The notes under the pieces: model-generated
The model's input: the letters and a program-made list of their open reading frames with translations, nothing else
What the model was told of the DNA's origin: nothing
The model's database searches: none
Source: Aphis gossypii
Lineage: Eukaryota; Arthropoda; Insecta; Hemiptera; Aphididae
DNA length: 64,000 nt
Reading direction: 5' to 3'
Assembly (NCBI RefSeq): GCF_020184175.1
Contig: NC_065531.1
Coordinates: forward strand, 48,939,213 to 49,003,212
Position numbers and translations under genes: made by a program
Part shown: positions 49,101 through 61,594 of the stretch, in pieces
How the letters are laid out: every line of letters starts with the position of its first letter
Numbering within the stretch: position 1 is the first letter of the stretch

Positions 49101-51610
49101 TTACAATCTGTTAAATAATTTTCCTTGCGCACTACATAATATAATATAATACCTATTTAAAAACAAAACTGCACGGTCGCATAGTGAACCGCACGACCGT
49201 CTGACTGGCTGGGCTTTCACTCGTGGATGTCACAGGTCACGATCACGCGCATATAGTAATAATAACAATAATAATTGTTCCACAGAAAATCGATCCCGGT
49301 CGTAAAAGACGAGACGTGCACAATATTGCGACGAACAATACGATCAATACGTTCGACGACAGTGCGGATTCCATGATGTTGGTCGGTCGCGTACACGTAT
49401 ACTCGCCCGACGACCTGCTGGCCGACAATTTCAATCAGACCGCCACCGACGTGCTGGATCCGCTGCAGGCGTTCACGACGGGTAATAATAAAACGACGAT
49501 AGTGATGATAATGATGACGATGATGATGGTAGTAGGTAGTAGCAAATAATAATATCGACAGCACATAATACAACAGGCGATATTGTAGGTGCTGCCCAGG
49601 TAGTAGATAATAATATTATTGATATATTATTATTCCGTCGTCAAACGAAAAAATTAAAACTTTGTCGTCCTTATATACATCGAAATCGATTAATTGTTTA
49701 TTTTCATAGAGTGGCGGGTTATATAAGTACGTTTAGCATATTATTATTATAATATTATTCATAATGATTTTACGCGTCCAGATGAAAATGGTCGACGACG
49801 ATAATTCCGAGAAGGGTTAGGTTATTTATTTGGTTTTAAAAAAAATATCGTATTATGTTATTGTTATAAATTGATCACGAACAACGTTTCATATTATTTG
49901 GTATATCATATAAATCTTTTATAAACAATCGAAAATTTAAATAATCGTATAACTAAAAAATACGGATTAGCTATATCGTACAATATAACATTACCTAACG
50001 GAGTATGTAGATTGCTGTAGGTACATAACGAGAATGGATTAACATTTGTATTTTATACTATGTAATAATATAATGTACGAGCTTTTTCTAAAACTTGATT
50101 TAAAATGTAATACATAATGCTAACCTAGCACTTTTAAAATCTGTTTGTTATCTTAGCTATACTGAACCCCAAATATGTAATGGTGCAAACGTATCTAGTA
50201 ATTATTATGGTATCTGATAAAATCATGAAGCAAATAAATAATTAAACTTTAGCGTCGTCGTTCAATACTTACGATAACCTCGTTACAATGTAAGGAAATG
50301 TTATGCTAAGTTGAAAGTGGTATCTATAATTTATAAGACGTATCATATCGTATTGTGTTATTAATTAACTACTCACCCTTCAAGCAATCCTTAGTTTAAA
50401 AGATTAAGACGATTTCAACTAATCACTGGAGTGGAACGATAGTTAATACGTGAAACTGCATTCACAAATAAGTTACATTTTAGCAATACATAAACCTTCT
50501 ATAATAGTATATTGTTATTTTAACATTATTTTTTTCTTAAAAACGTATTTAGTTGATGATACGTGGTATTTAAATAACCATCGATCTTGTCCATAATTAA
50601 GTAGGCGTTAAGAGCTATATTTACAAAATCAACAATATTAACTTTCACTTACAACATAATTAAACACACAAACATTTATATTACGCTAATCTGTAAAGAA
50701 GATAACGACTTGAATAAAGTGAATTTTTATTTATGACTTAATATAGGAAGCGTGCAATAAAATTATTATTTTTTTTTAATTCTCGTAAAATGAATATCAT
50801 CGTTAAAGTTAATTAATTAAGCATGCATATTTTTAATTTTTATGCGCGAGGAGTTTACGCATTAACACCTATAAGTATTTCCAAAAATGTTATGCTATTT
50901 ACAGTATAATTAAAATTATAATATTATGTAAATACGTTCATATTTGATAGTTTTTGATAGCACAAGAAAGTTATTTTTTTTCCCCGAAGCGTTACATCTT
51001 CTTTAAAATATATTTTTAACTCGGTGTAAACTATCATATTAAGCTCTTGACGTAACATTTTTTTTTCTCTTTTGATACTCAATTTACTGTTTAATATTGG
51101 TTTAAGGTAAACACGAAATCATAATATTATTATGCGACTCTAACTACCTACCACTATATACCTTAAGTTTTTTTCCTCTTTGAACGATAATATTAATAAT
51201 AATAAAAGCTTTGCTATAGGTATGTTAACAGTTTTTATTTTACATACAGTTTAGGTATATCGTCAGTTTTTATCTCATTATATTATAATATTTTAGTATT
51301 TAGTTTCATATCAAACTTTTACAGTATAATAACGATTAAACATAATATAACTCATGAATTTGTATGTATACACACAACTGTACATCATAAAACACACCTA
51401 ATATTATGACGTTTATAATATTAGTTTATATAATTAAAATTTAATAAATTATTAGTCACTTGTGATCTGTTTGCAGGCGACAGAACTTTGTGCATCTCGT
51501 CAAAAAAGTTTTACATGACATATTCGTTTATGGTCGCAGTGACATTAATATCAAGTGCAATGAGTATGATTCTGTGGATTCGATTACAACGCAAGATCTA
51601 TAAAGATTAA
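43089..51610 (+). CDS. Zona pellucida (ZP) domain transmembrane protein, complete
   Basis: Ten coding exons: 43089-43142, 43221-43287, 43366-43476, 43849-44357, 45249-45425, 45509-45652, 47229-47492, 48075-48167, 49286-49481, 51477-51610; all GT-AG, total 1749 bases, 582 residues. Seen in order: signal peptide (1-23), Pro/Gln/Ser-rich linker (about 78-215), ZP-N (Cys 225, 255, 276, 316), ZP-C (Cys 393, 414, 456, 461, 465, 468), furin site RKRR (479-482), two N-glycosylation sequons after it, one membrane helix (550-573) and a nine-residue tail. Family knowledge: such proteins are cleaved at the apical surface and polymerise through the ZP module to tie the extracellular matrix to cuticle-forming epithelia. 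Motifs such as VLVIQNEPGIQEVWD and AFKFPDVMDLLIECNVELC are typical of insect cuticle ZP proteins. The exact Drosophila counterpart (cypher, neyo, nyobe or trynity type) cannot be fixed here, so no symbol is given. Confidence 0.93.
43221..43287 (+). CDS. ZP protein exon 2
   Basis: 67 bases, phase 0 in and 1 out, acceptor TGTCTTTCAG, donor GTAAAC. Encodes ALGVEFSDKALFVKSDDIRK and two more residues, the mature N-terminus after signal cleavage. No known domain. Confidence 0.85.
43366..43476 (+). CDS. ZP protein exon 3
   Basis: 111 bases, phase 1 both ends, acceptor CACATTTCAG, donor GTAATA. Encodes IHTKVAKIAPNPMDQTVDHI and then a Gln/Asn-rich run (LQTRYQNQQNQRS). No cysteines; likely helical or disordered. 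Confidence 0.85.
43849..44357 (+). CDS. ZP protein exon 4 (Pro-rich linker and start of ZP-N)
   Basis: The largest exon, 509 bases, phase 1 in and 0 out. Its first 145 codons are Pro/Gln/Ser/Thr-rich (LPPQPPPQPEF, VSPPPPSDD) with no cysteine, a flexible spacer. The end enters the ZP module at NVQCSKDMMTINVEFNRPYY (first ZP Cys at residue 225). The frame runs on past the donor GTCGGT (44358) to 44465, but that is intron. Confidence 0.9.
44358..45248 (+). other. ZP gene intron 4
   Basis: 891-base GT-AG intron, AT-rich except for the last 150 bases, which hold a few CpG-rich blocks before the acceptor CCACCTAG. No other feature seen. Confidence 0.75.
45249..45425 (+). CDS. ZP protein exon 5 (ZP-N)
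   Basis: 59 codons, phase 0 both ends. Contains GFYNTPECRYVNPNSGQTKY, MLNSCGTRFVDEF and LENVLVIQNEPGIQE, with the second and third ZP-N cysteines (255, 276). These are core ZP-N strands. Confidence 0.92.
45509..45652 (+). CDS. ZP protein exon 6 (ZP-N end, inter-domain linker)
   Basis: 48 codons, phase 0 both ends. VWDVIRSVRCLWEGN holds the fourth ZP-N cysteine (316); LNQEVVTFSGDTATARLDIQ crosses into ZP-C. Acceptor TTTGTTTAG, donor GTAACG. Confidence 0.92.
45653..47228 (+). other. ZP gene intron 6
   Basis: 1.58-kb AT-rich intron with ATT triplet runs near 46130. The frame at 47031-47228 that leads into exon 7 is a Phe/Ile/Leu-rich chance opening. No other feature seen. Confidence 0.75.
47229..47492 (+). 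CDS. ZP protein exon 7 (ZP-C core)
   Basis: 88 codons, phase 0 both ends. AGKGPFAPIANGLVKIGETM and LVVTVDGDPGFNILVRECVA are the typical ZP-C block, with Cys 393 and Cys 414 (SQGCVAKPKLFG). It ends at LIAYAYFQ, the usual junction before AFKFP. Local GC is much higher than in the flanking introns. Confidence 0.93.
48075..48167 (+). CDS. ZP protein exon 8 (ZP-C end)
   Basis: 31 codons, phase 0 both ends: AFKFPDVMDLLIECNVELCK followed by FNCQPCSDTNQ. Holds the last four ZP-C cysteines (456, 461, 465, 468). The donor is GTGAGT at 48168. Confidence 0.93.
48168..49285 (+). other. ZP gene intron 8
   Basis: 1.12-kb intron of mixed composition, less AT-rich than most introns here. It contains the in-frame open segment 48839-48955. 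The frames on the minus strand at 48428-48710 carry no recognisable domain. Confidence 0.7.
48839..48955 (+). CDS. Possible alternative terminal exon of the ZP gene
   Basis: Directly after a CAG (48836-48838) 38 codons are open and end in TGA. They start MSTGLLPIVSAIPREIENYL, continue with a basic stretch (KRGVKRGMYQSR) and end HHCYVR. Phase 0 matches the end of exon 8, so use of this exon would give a ZP protein stopping right after the ZP module, without the furin site and membrane anchor. The polypyrimidine tract is weak (purines and GGCGG before the CAG), so the site may not be used. Seen: frame, phase, composition. Inferred: splicing. Confidence 0.25.
   Translation: MSTGLLPIVSAIPREIENYLKRGVKRGMYQSRHHCYVR
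49286..49481 (+). CDS. ZP protein exon 9 (furin site, juxtamembrane)
   Basis: 196 bases, phase 0 in and 1 out, acceptor GTTCCACAG, donor GTAATA. Begins KIDPGRKRRDVHN, a consensus furin site at residues 479-482 just after the ZP module, as is standard for apical ZP proteins. The rest is acidic and Asn/Thr-rich, with NNT and NQT sequons. The antisense frame at 49217-49573 is a shadow. Confidence 0.92.
49482..51476 (+). other. ZP gene intron 9
   Basis: 2.0-kb AT-rich intron beginning with ATG/ACG triplet runs (about 49500-49540). No exon or element recognised. Confidence 0.75.
51477..51610 (+). CDS. ZP protein terminal exon (membrane anchor)
   Basis: Phase 1 in. Encodes GDRTLCISSKK, then the transmembrane helix FYMTYSFMVAVTLISSAM leading to MILW, and the basic tail IRLQRKIYKD; TAA at 51608-51610. 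The positive tail agrees with a type I topology. Acceptor CTGTTTGCAG. Confidence 0.92.
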
Positions 51611-51659
51611 AAAGTCACTGTAAATATAGAAAATATGTTTTAGATGATTTTTTTTTGAA

Positions 51660-51665
51660 AATAAA
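51660..51665 (+). terminator. Poly(A) signal of the ZP gene, proximal
   Basis: AATAAA 49 bases after the stop, followed by TTTTATTGTGTTTCTTTCG, a U/GU-rich downstream element. A second AATAAA at 52023-52028 would give a longer 3' UTR. Confidence 0.6.
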
Positions 51666-52022
51666 TTTTATTGTGTTTCTTTCGATTTGTCACTTAAAAA
51701 TATACTTGAACGCCTGTACAAAAAAACAGTTTTCAATTGTTTTATATTAGTGATAATCGATAATTTAAGATACTTATTATATAAACATATTATAAACATT
51801 TATAAAGTGTATAATGTATTTATATATTTTATAAATGGAAAATGTGCTATTTTTTACAATTTTTTTACGTTTTTTATATTTGTAAATTTTATTAGGTACA
51901 CTAGAATATTATCTAAATATATATTTAGCACTTAATTTCTATTTTTTAAACTATATATCTTATGAAATGTACATAATAAGAAAAATGTTTGTTTGAGTAA
52001 TGTGTATGAATTTTATAAGTGA

Positions 52023-52028
52023 AATAAA
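52023..52028 (+). terminator. Poly(A) signal of the ZP gene, distal candidate
   Basis: AATAAA about 410 bases after the ZP stop, followed by ATTGTTATATT. The frame at 51687-51935 between the two signals is AT-rich 3' UTR, not a gene. Confidence 0.4.
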
Positions 52029-52049
52029 ACCACATTTAAAATAATCAAA

Positions 52050-55000
52050 TTGTTATATTATAGACTAATTCAAAGTACCTATATTGTTTTTATTAACTGT
52101 TAAATGCAATAATGCACGATAATATTTGAGTATGATGGAGTTGCGTGATAGTTAAAGTTATAGTTTATGATAGTTTGTGCAGTAAAACGGAACAGTTCCT
52201 TTATATATAAGTTCCCATAATAATGTTATAATTCAAACTAAATGGTACGTCAGTTGAATTCTTCAAACGTAACACGTCGTGAAATTATGCGTGTATACTT
52301 ACTGTATATACTGCATGTAGAGTGGTCGTGATATGAAGGAAAAGGAGAATAGAGATTAATTATGGACAGTGTTCAAATTAAAAGAAAAATTTATATTTTT
52401 TTGTTATTAGTTTGTTTTAAAAAAAAAAAAAAAAAACATATTTTACGTTCATTTTAAACATTCCATGACAATAAGTTGGATAAAAACTCCCCAATTCCAC
52501 ACTTCTAAAAAAACTATATATCTAACTCAATGTCAATCACGGCAGCCAGTATGCAAATCATTATTAAGATTGAATATTGAATTTTATGGAGTTCTTGAAG
52601 TTTTGGAATTTCTATCTACCAATTTAAATTAAAGGAATGTTATTACGTGTAGCGTAAATCAATTACCAATTAAATAAATCCATTTTAATTTGGCATTGGT
52701 CTTTGTCTTTCTTTTAAATGATTGGATGCCCATAGAAATATTCAAAAATATTTCAAAGAATCTTGAACCAATTAATATTGGTTTGTCATGTGTCACGCCC
52801 TATATGTCATGATTATATTTCATTATGAATCAACTGTTTTTAATGGAAGACAAGTAATAAGTGACGCAAATAAATTTACTCAGAAAGAAATTAAAACTAA
52901 ACGTAGACATATTTTTTCTGATAAATAGCCTCATGGTAAAATTGTATCGTTTAAAAGTAACATATTATACAAATTTATGTCATAAATTAAGTGAGAGTTC
53001 TGCTGATACTAAAAACCAAAAAAGTATAAAAATACCATAATAATATCAATAATATTGGCGTTTAATAATGTGTCCTTAAATACAACATTTCCTAATGTTG
53101 AAATTTCCTTAAGATATTAATTTAAGCATCATATTCTAATATCAGTGATACAATATAATAAAAGTGTAAATATTTTCTTCAATCAAATTGATTTATTTTA
53201 TTTGTAATAACTTTTGTTTATTTTAAAATCATTATATTAAAAATAAACAGATTTTAAAAAATTAGTAATTTGATTAAATTTAAATAATGTTCATTGTTTA
53301 TTTAAAATATAAAACTATGACATAAATTTATTCACGAGCATAATAATATAGTAATCGAGTTTGATAGAGCTTTAAATGTATGTTGAATCTTAACCTCTCT
53401 AGAAATTACATCAAATTCCATGTTGAATAGGGGCACTAAGTATGATTGCCCCTGGGCATAAATGATAGTTAGAACGACGTTACAGTACACAACATATTAT
53501 ATTATTATAAACATAAACAGATTCAAATTTAACGCACAATGCATTCGTAGCATACATGACAGGTTACTATACAATATAGCTTAATTTCCAAAAGGCAAAA
53601 CAATTTAACACGTATCTACGTTTTAATATAAAATACTTGACACTGCAATAGTGCGAACAATCTATCAAAATGGACGGTCGCTTTGACGTTGTGCCTTTAA
53701 CTTGGAATATTAAATTCATAAAGGTGCTGCGACATCGGTCAAAAGCTCGAGAGAAAGTTTTTAATACCTATCTAAGACTGCGAGAAAACTAAAAATGTTT
53801 ATTATGTTTTTGGATTCAATATTTTCAATCACTCAAGAATCGAGAATTATAAACATTATGTCACATCACTAATACATCACAGATAGGTACGATGAAGCTA
53901 TTACGCAACGTCATAATAATTACCCATAGAAAATATAAAAATATGCTGAGCATGTCACGTGAATTTATGTGATAATCGACAGATATGAAATTTAATTATC
54001 ACATACTATACACGCGGTTTATTTTGCTATAATATTTATGCATATTTTTTTATTTAAGTTGATTATCAATAATATCTCACCCCAACTGACAACATTCACA
54101 ACAATCGCATAAAACAAAATATACGCAAAAATATATTTTAAAATGGTCAGCAATATAAACGCTCGTTGTATTGCCCTATCAGTACTTAAATCTCACTGCA
54201 GAGTAGTATAAATTAAATTAATATGTTAAATTTTTTTAAGATACATGAAGACTTGATTAGAAAACATTTCCAAGGATATGGTTTTTTTTTTTTGTTTTTG
54301 CTTAAGAATCTACTACTTAAAAACTTTAATAAAGTTCATCATACCATAAAAAACTTAAGTTTAACAAACATTTTAAAATATTTAAATGTTTCATTCATAA
54401 TAATTTATTCTATACAAAACATCTTGATTGTTATTTGTCTTTCTTCATAAACAAAGCAAAATTAATTAACAAAATACATAAAATATATATATATCAAAAT
54501 ATAAACTAACAACCATAATCTAACGCAGCGTAATATACATTTATTTTTAACAAATAAATAGCCAATATTGTAAATTATACTTTTAACCGTATATTAAAAC
54601 TTTTATGAACATCAAAGTTATCTACCATTATTACATTATAATTCGAATCTTAGAAATTTTAAAAATGTCTAATGTTTCTAAGTTAAATCTCGAGATCAAA
54701 GTAATAAATGTGCTTTATTCCTGTATTCACATTACAGTGCCAGCTAAATACCTCCTTGCTACCCTACAATTACTTACATACAAACAGTTGACAAATGTTC
54801 ATTTGAAAACTTATACATTATTTTTACATTTTCCCTTCAAAAATATAAAAATTCCGATTTTCTTTTTAATCTTAAAAATTGTATTCCAAAGAGTAAACAC
54901 ATTGTATGCATTTATTTCACCACAAATATAAAATAAAACAATAAAATGCAAACGGGCATTGGTTTAGAGATTGCAAAAGATCCGTTTTTATGAACTATAA

Positions 55001-58000
55001 GGTTACTCGGTAACTTTTATAGAAAAATATATAAGCACAATTACACGGAACATGCTTTGCTAATAACAAATGCAAGTGGTTTATCAACAAAGAGTGCCTT
55101 TTTAATTTCAAAAAAAGCACTTAAACTTTATTGTAAACCACAGGCAGATTATAATAACGACATCAAAAACAATGAATGACACATGAAGTTTTTGGTTTAA
55201 GAGTAGTATTCAAAATAAATTCTAAGTAGATATTTTAAAAACAAATAAAATATTTTTAATATTTAATAAACTTGAGTAGTTTTCCAAAAAATTAAATATC
55301 ATATATTTTAATGTTATTATACAATAAATATACTAGGAACCTAATATAATAATATACAGTGCACATTAAAACAATAATTAAATCATATAGAATTATATCT
55401 ACACAGAAAGTAACAATTACTTTTACATTTTCAATAAATAATTTATTAAATTATTAAAAAACGTGATCGAATAGTAAGGTAAATCATCCGTCTGATCATT
55501 ATTTTAAGTATAGATGTAGCAGTTAGTAATTATTGAAGCATTCATATTATACAATGATTCTGATCAGGTAGATTTTCAAAAAAAAATGGCACGTGTTACT
55601 TATTATTAAATTTGTTTTTCTTATTACCACTTGAAAGCAGAGTTTGAATGAGTTTCCATAAATATTTCAAATCTGCAGTATATTTCCCTTTGTGCTGTTT
55701 ACCAAATCAGAAAAAACAAATTAAATATTATCATGAAAAAAAAAACCATATTAAACTTATGGTCGTTGTATAGCTTGAAAATAATGAGGTAATTTTAATG
55801 CTATAAATCTAAAAGCAACATACTAACATATAAGTAAAAATAAAGTCATTGAAAGAAGTGATCCCTTTTTTCGAGAAATTAAACACCAAATAACAATGTT
55901 CGTTGATAGCACGATTGGTTTTATATTACCTAACTACGTGTAATATAAACAAGCACGTACAGTAAACATTTTTTTCCCTTCACATTTCAGTGAATTACAA
56001 AATGGGTTTTGTCAAAAAAAAAAACCCCATTGTAAAATGAGAGAAAAATATTTTAATATCAATCAATAGTTGAAAACAAGTTGGCTTTTATAAAATTATA
56101 CTGTTATTTTATTTTAAAGAACATATTATTATTTTTTTTTTTACATAATATATATGATATAATATAAAATATACATTTATCAATACGTAATAATAAATAA
56201 ATGTAAACATTTATATTTATTTGCTTTAATGCATTTTTTCACGCTAAACAAAAGAATAATTGTAATGAAAAATTGTACACAATTTAATTTGTTTTTAATT
56301 CACTAATAATGTAGTTTTAAAAAAAGAAAAATGTTTTTAAACTTGTAAACTTTTAAATCAATTATTATTATATTCATAGTCAAAAATACAATTTTATAAG
56401 TTTTATGAAATAATTTTAAATACACCTATTTGAATAGAAGGATTAACGTTATTTAAGGTTTATTGTTTAATATTTCAAAAGACCTTTAAAAATATTTATA
56501 AGAACAGCATATTAATTTATAAGTTTATAACACAAAAATGTATCTTAAGTTACTTTTTTAGAGCTCTATAAGGTTTTTGTTTTATATGTAGGTACGTACT
56601 ACTTACATATTGTACATAACTTTTAAGTATAAAAGTCCTAATCTTCGATCCCCATATGTGCCTACACTGAAATCGTAATCCGACATGCTGGTGGGCATCA
56701 TCGGCCATCACTATTAAATTTATGGCTATAATTATATTCACAACAAACTCTCAAATCATAAAAATAATCTTCAAAGTTTCCTCAGTAGGTAACTATTCCA
56801 GGAAATCTCACTAGAAGGTTGAAAATAAATAGACAAAATGCGCTCAAGTCAATAGTATTTTAAATTGATGTTAATAATATTAGTTATTTTCAGTGGTACT
56901 ATATTCTAATGGATAGTTTTCTCTAAGCTGAATTATAAATATCTGCATAATTAGGTAAAATATTTTTTAAAAGTACTTAAAGTATACAAGTATACTTCTA
57001 ATTCATATATAATTTTTTGTGAATCACCAACAAATATTTACTCATTTATACACACTAGTAAATATAGATACAATATAATAACAATCAAGGTTATTAACGT
57101 ATTAGTAGCATGGGTAGTTACTAAGGAAACAATATTATGTGATTCAAATAATAATATGCTATATTTTACGTTTAGTTTAATTTTATTTATAGTAACGTGT
57201 AACATTTTATACTAAAAATGTATTTTCTAATCAGTCAAAATTACGATAAAAAGTAGATCAGACTACACCTTTTATAAGGATATATTTAATATATTTAGTC
57301 ATGTTTAGATTTTGGTAACTACACGATTATCCCTTCATACATTTACATGAAACTGTATTCAAGACTGATTGTGGAGCCGAATCTATGATTCGTGGTGATT
57401 GAACGACGGCCGTATTTCAATAGCCAATGTTAAATTTTATTGTATTTGTATATAATATTATTGTGATCATTTATTATAATTTACAAAATTACAATAAATT
57501 ATATTTAAATACCTATTTTAAGTATTAAAATTGAATTGTTATTAAAGTATTCAGAATATACCACTAAAGACTTTTGAGAAACATTATTTCAAAATTATTC
57601 CAAATATCTAGCTTCTTTATTCAGTATATTACTCCTAATTTTATTTGTTTTCAATTTTTCTATTTACCAAATTTACTTACTGTATAATATTATAGTATAC
57701 AATATTCATAACTATCAAAATATTAATAACTATATATAACAAATTAAAATTTCTTTCAATTTTCAAATTATAAATTAAATACACAATTAAAAATGTTTAA
57801 TTAATTATTTTAACTATGTAGCCTTGTTTAATAATGGTTAATTATATTAAAAATTAATCTAAATACTATCATTAATAATATTAAAGGAATAATTTGTATT
57901 CACCAATTAAAAACTTATAAAAGTAGTTAAATTAATAAACGCTAATAAACTTCTAATATTATTAAGAAAACACTTATCAATAACTTATAAATATGTTTTA

Positions 58001-59369
58001 TTTTAATCAGAATACAAAACAACAAAATAAAATCAATAGAATTTTTGATTAATATTTACTATTCTATAGATCAGATCTGAAACGAGGTAGACGGAAGATT
58101 GTAAAATATTAATCTTGTGTTCAGAATGTCTAAATTGCGTTTCCAGGACTGAATATACACTGCTTACTATGTAAATAAATAATCATATACGCCTGCACAC
58201 TAGTCTAAAGTTATATAGTTATATATTATAACGAATAACAAATCTTCTACACAAACCTATGTTTCTGATTTTCTACCTTGAGTGACTTTAAAAATAATAA
58301 ATAGTTATTTTACGTTTCTGAAATGTGTACCAACATTCAACTAGCTAGGTATTTGGATAGCTATAAAATTTTAATACAATATGTATTTTTTCTGTATATT
58401 TTAATTTAAAATAAACGTGTAATTTTAATACGTTTAATATGTGTTTCGTGTATTATTCGTGTATACTGTATATCATATACATATGATTATATAAATCAGA
58501 ATTTTTAATGATAAAAACTAAAAAGAGATAAATAAATATAACTATTTATAATTTACCTAAGAGTAATTATTTTCGTCAAAATAATTATATTTGAACTGAA
58601 CTTCTTAATAAATCCTGTAATATTATTTTATAATTAACAACAACTTACAGTCTTTATTTTCATATTAAGCTCAGGACGAAATCTGTGCAAGGATAGTTCA
58701 TCAAAATATAAAATTATGTAAATTCTTCAAGCTCGTTACACTCTCAAAGACATAAGGAACATAAACATAATATGTATCTAATATCGAGCACAAATTATAT
58801 GCATAGAGTTATGTTTGAAGTGTTGCTTATATTAGCGCTTACTTCAGTGGTGATTAGTATTTTATAAACGACTTCTTGTAAGGACTGCATGAAAGTTGTA
58901 GACACTATTAAAACGCTAATACACAAATTAAGTGGCCAAGATTAATTTTATTTAAAGATATCTCACTTTAAGTTAAAAAAAAAAATCAATTATTAGAACA
59001 CGAAAAACTTAAAAATGGTGAATTTTTAAATTTTACCAAATTTCAATATACAAATACAATTAAACGTAAATATTTTGTGTATTAATATAATTATACTAAA
59101 CATAAAATTTAAAAATAGTTTTTGCATAAATACAAGGTTATGTTAGATTTAAGTAAATTCTGTGATTTCAATTTTGTGGTACTTACATAATCTATGATTT
59201 TAGATGATTTGTTGAGAAAATAATGTAGTTTAGTTCTTATAGATCTATCATCTATGATGTATGTAATAATTCTTAAATAATATAATAAGTGATAAACATA
59301 TTGTACATATTGTACATCTATCTATGACATAAAATCGACTCGGATATTATAATCAATAACTAGATTTTA
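52050..59369. other. Intergenic, AT-rich, no gene recognised
   Basis: A run of about 18 A lies near 52420-52437. The longest frames are 54223-54450 and 54605-54931 on +, both hydrophobic and Ile/Leu/Lys/Asn-rich. The 108-codon one is near the length expected by chance in such composition when all frames are counted. No splice-linked exons, RNA genes or complete elements could be supported. Confidence 0.55.
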
Positions 59370-59740
59370 TCTATACTATAAAAGCAAGTCCCGATTTTTT
59401 GTCACGTACCTATACAAATTCACACCGTGCAAAGTATCGTCACCAAAATTTTTAATGTTATACCTGACAGTCTACTGAAGGTTTTAGTACCACTTTTGTT
59501 AGGGAAAATGTTCAATATTTTGACATTTTCAGATTTTTCAGAAATATGTTATATGTATCTAAACATTCTAAACACACTATTTTGTATGAAAACGAATCAT
59601 ATCTACGTGTTCCTATAATAGTAACAGTATGTATATTTTTAATTCATTTATTTCGCAAAAGGAACAAAATAAGTTTTGTGTCTCTTGTAAAATTTGAATT
59701 TCGACGTATATGTATTATATATTATAATATATTAAAATAA
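59370..59740 (+). mobile_element. Probable Helitron 5' end (truncated element)
   Basis: The string TCTATACTATAAAAGCAAGT after an A at 59369 matches the typical insect Helitron start (TC followed by TATA repeats, AAAAG and an AAGTC-like block), and Helitrons insert between A and T. The next bases (CCCGATTTTTTGTCACGTAC) continue the pattern. No CTRR end with a preceding hairpin was found within the following few hundred bases, so the right boundary is arbitrary and the copy is incomplete. Two short frames (59427-59618, 59546-59740) inside it are not recognisable. Confidence 0.45.
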
Positions 59741-61540
59741 TTGTTTAAGCAACCACCCAAGACCCACCTCAGAATGTGTTTATAGAATCGACGATGAATC
59801 AATTATTATTGTCGACGTATGAATGTGACAACGGCTCGGTGCTTTGAACGGTCTTATGGAGTTTGAAGTATAGACTACTGCAGAGTTCTGACTACGACTG
59901 ATGTACTTAATCTTGAAACTCGAATAGTTTAGATAATTTAAAACCTTAAAAGGCATCCAATAGTAATAATAACCAATAGAAAAATACTATATAATAAGTC
60001 AGTGGCGCGCTTGGCTGTATAATGCGAAACCCACAAAATTCCATGCCCTATGTTGTTGTTTAATAATCATTATTATTGTTATTCATTTATGACGTTAAAA
60101 AAATTATTATATAATATATTTCACGGGTGTAAGAACAATTATATTTATGTGAGAAATTTTTTTTTATTATATTATCTATAAGTATTTTTATAAGAATATA
60201 TAAACACCTTAAATTATTATTATTTTACGTGGGTATAAGGTACGTATACTTTATAGCATTTTATGATCGAAATAATTATAAGACGATTAGACAAAATTTG
60301 AAACAACTCCACAATTTGCAAACAATTATCTACGGGGGTGGAAGACGAGGGTGATAGCTAATTATGTTATAATTATAAATTATTTATAGTCAAATACTAT
60401 TGGCTTGAATGAAAAATATCAATAATAATAGTAATAAAATTACATAGGTAAATATTATTTTTATAATTACCTATATTAGAAGCTATGTCAGAACCCCCTA
60501 ACCCACAGATTTCATTCGTGAAAGAAACCTTTATCTTTCTCAGTGAGCGACGCTTACTATACGCTAATCATGTTGTATAGTTGTAATAAACAATAAAAAC
60601 AATGTATTTTGTCAAAAATAAATAGTTATTTAATTGTGAGTCAATGCGTCTTTAAAAACAATATTTTCGCTTTATATTTTGATCCTCGATCTGAATATTT
60701 TAACATTCTAAAAAAATTCCACCTATAGTACGTGAGAGGATATTGTGTCTTCGTCGATAATGATAAGGCCAATGTTATCATAATTCTGTCCTTGTCAAAA
60801 AGTCCAACTAAATATAAAATACTTTACGAAAAATGGCACACGTGACTCAAATATGTCACGTAAAGTCAATCATATCGAGCACAGTCTGCAGGGGACCCTG
60901 GAGTGATACTTCGTCTTATATAAAAATGCTGTTGTTGTTTGTAAGTATACAATAATGTACTATATTATATCTATGAAGTTTTTCTTCAGTTCTTTTTCCA
61001 GTTAAAAATGTGTGTACTTATTTTGTGGCAACCAAGAAATATAAACATGACGTTAAAACCACACATGGTAAAAGTGACAAATTATTTTATTATATAAAGT
61101 GACATTTAATATGTTTTATTAAATTAATATACAGTACACATATACATACGAGGGTGTTATTGATGGTAAACGCGTATTTAATCTATCACAGTATTTTGTA
61201 AATCTTTGTTAACACTAATTTTTATTTGATTATAATAATCCTTCGTCGCTGCGTATCCCTTAGTAAATACTATCAAAATTAATTTAATTTCACTAGACTA
61301 AAATATATCTCAAACAAACGTCAGTGAAATTATAGATCTTCAAAAATATTGTTTGAAAATATAATGATAACAGAGAAAAAATATATAACTTAATTACAAT
61401 AGAATTGCTATAATAATAATAAATTCTTGTTATTGGTATATGGTGTTCGTTGTTGCGTAGTAAATTTAAGACGATCAATTGTTTCAAGTCGCCTTGCAGT
61501 CATCTGTCAATGATTGCAGTGAAATGTAGGTACTCGCCGG

Positions 61541-61594
61541 TCATTAGTCATTAATACAAAGATGGTCTTTTCTGTAGTGCCTAATGACTAATGA
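61541..61594. repeat. Inverted repeat, 13-bp perfect arms
   Basis: TCATTAGTCATTA (61541-61553) and TAATGACTAATGA (61582-61594) are exact reverse complements around a 28-base loop. TAATGA recurs once more just to the right. Could form a hairpin in RNA or mark the tip of a small element. Confidence 0.7.

Noticed and set aside
49217..49573. 118-codon minus-strand frame over ZP exon 9
   Set aside because: Antisense shadow of a confirmed exon, with His/Tyr/Arg repeats from triplet runs.
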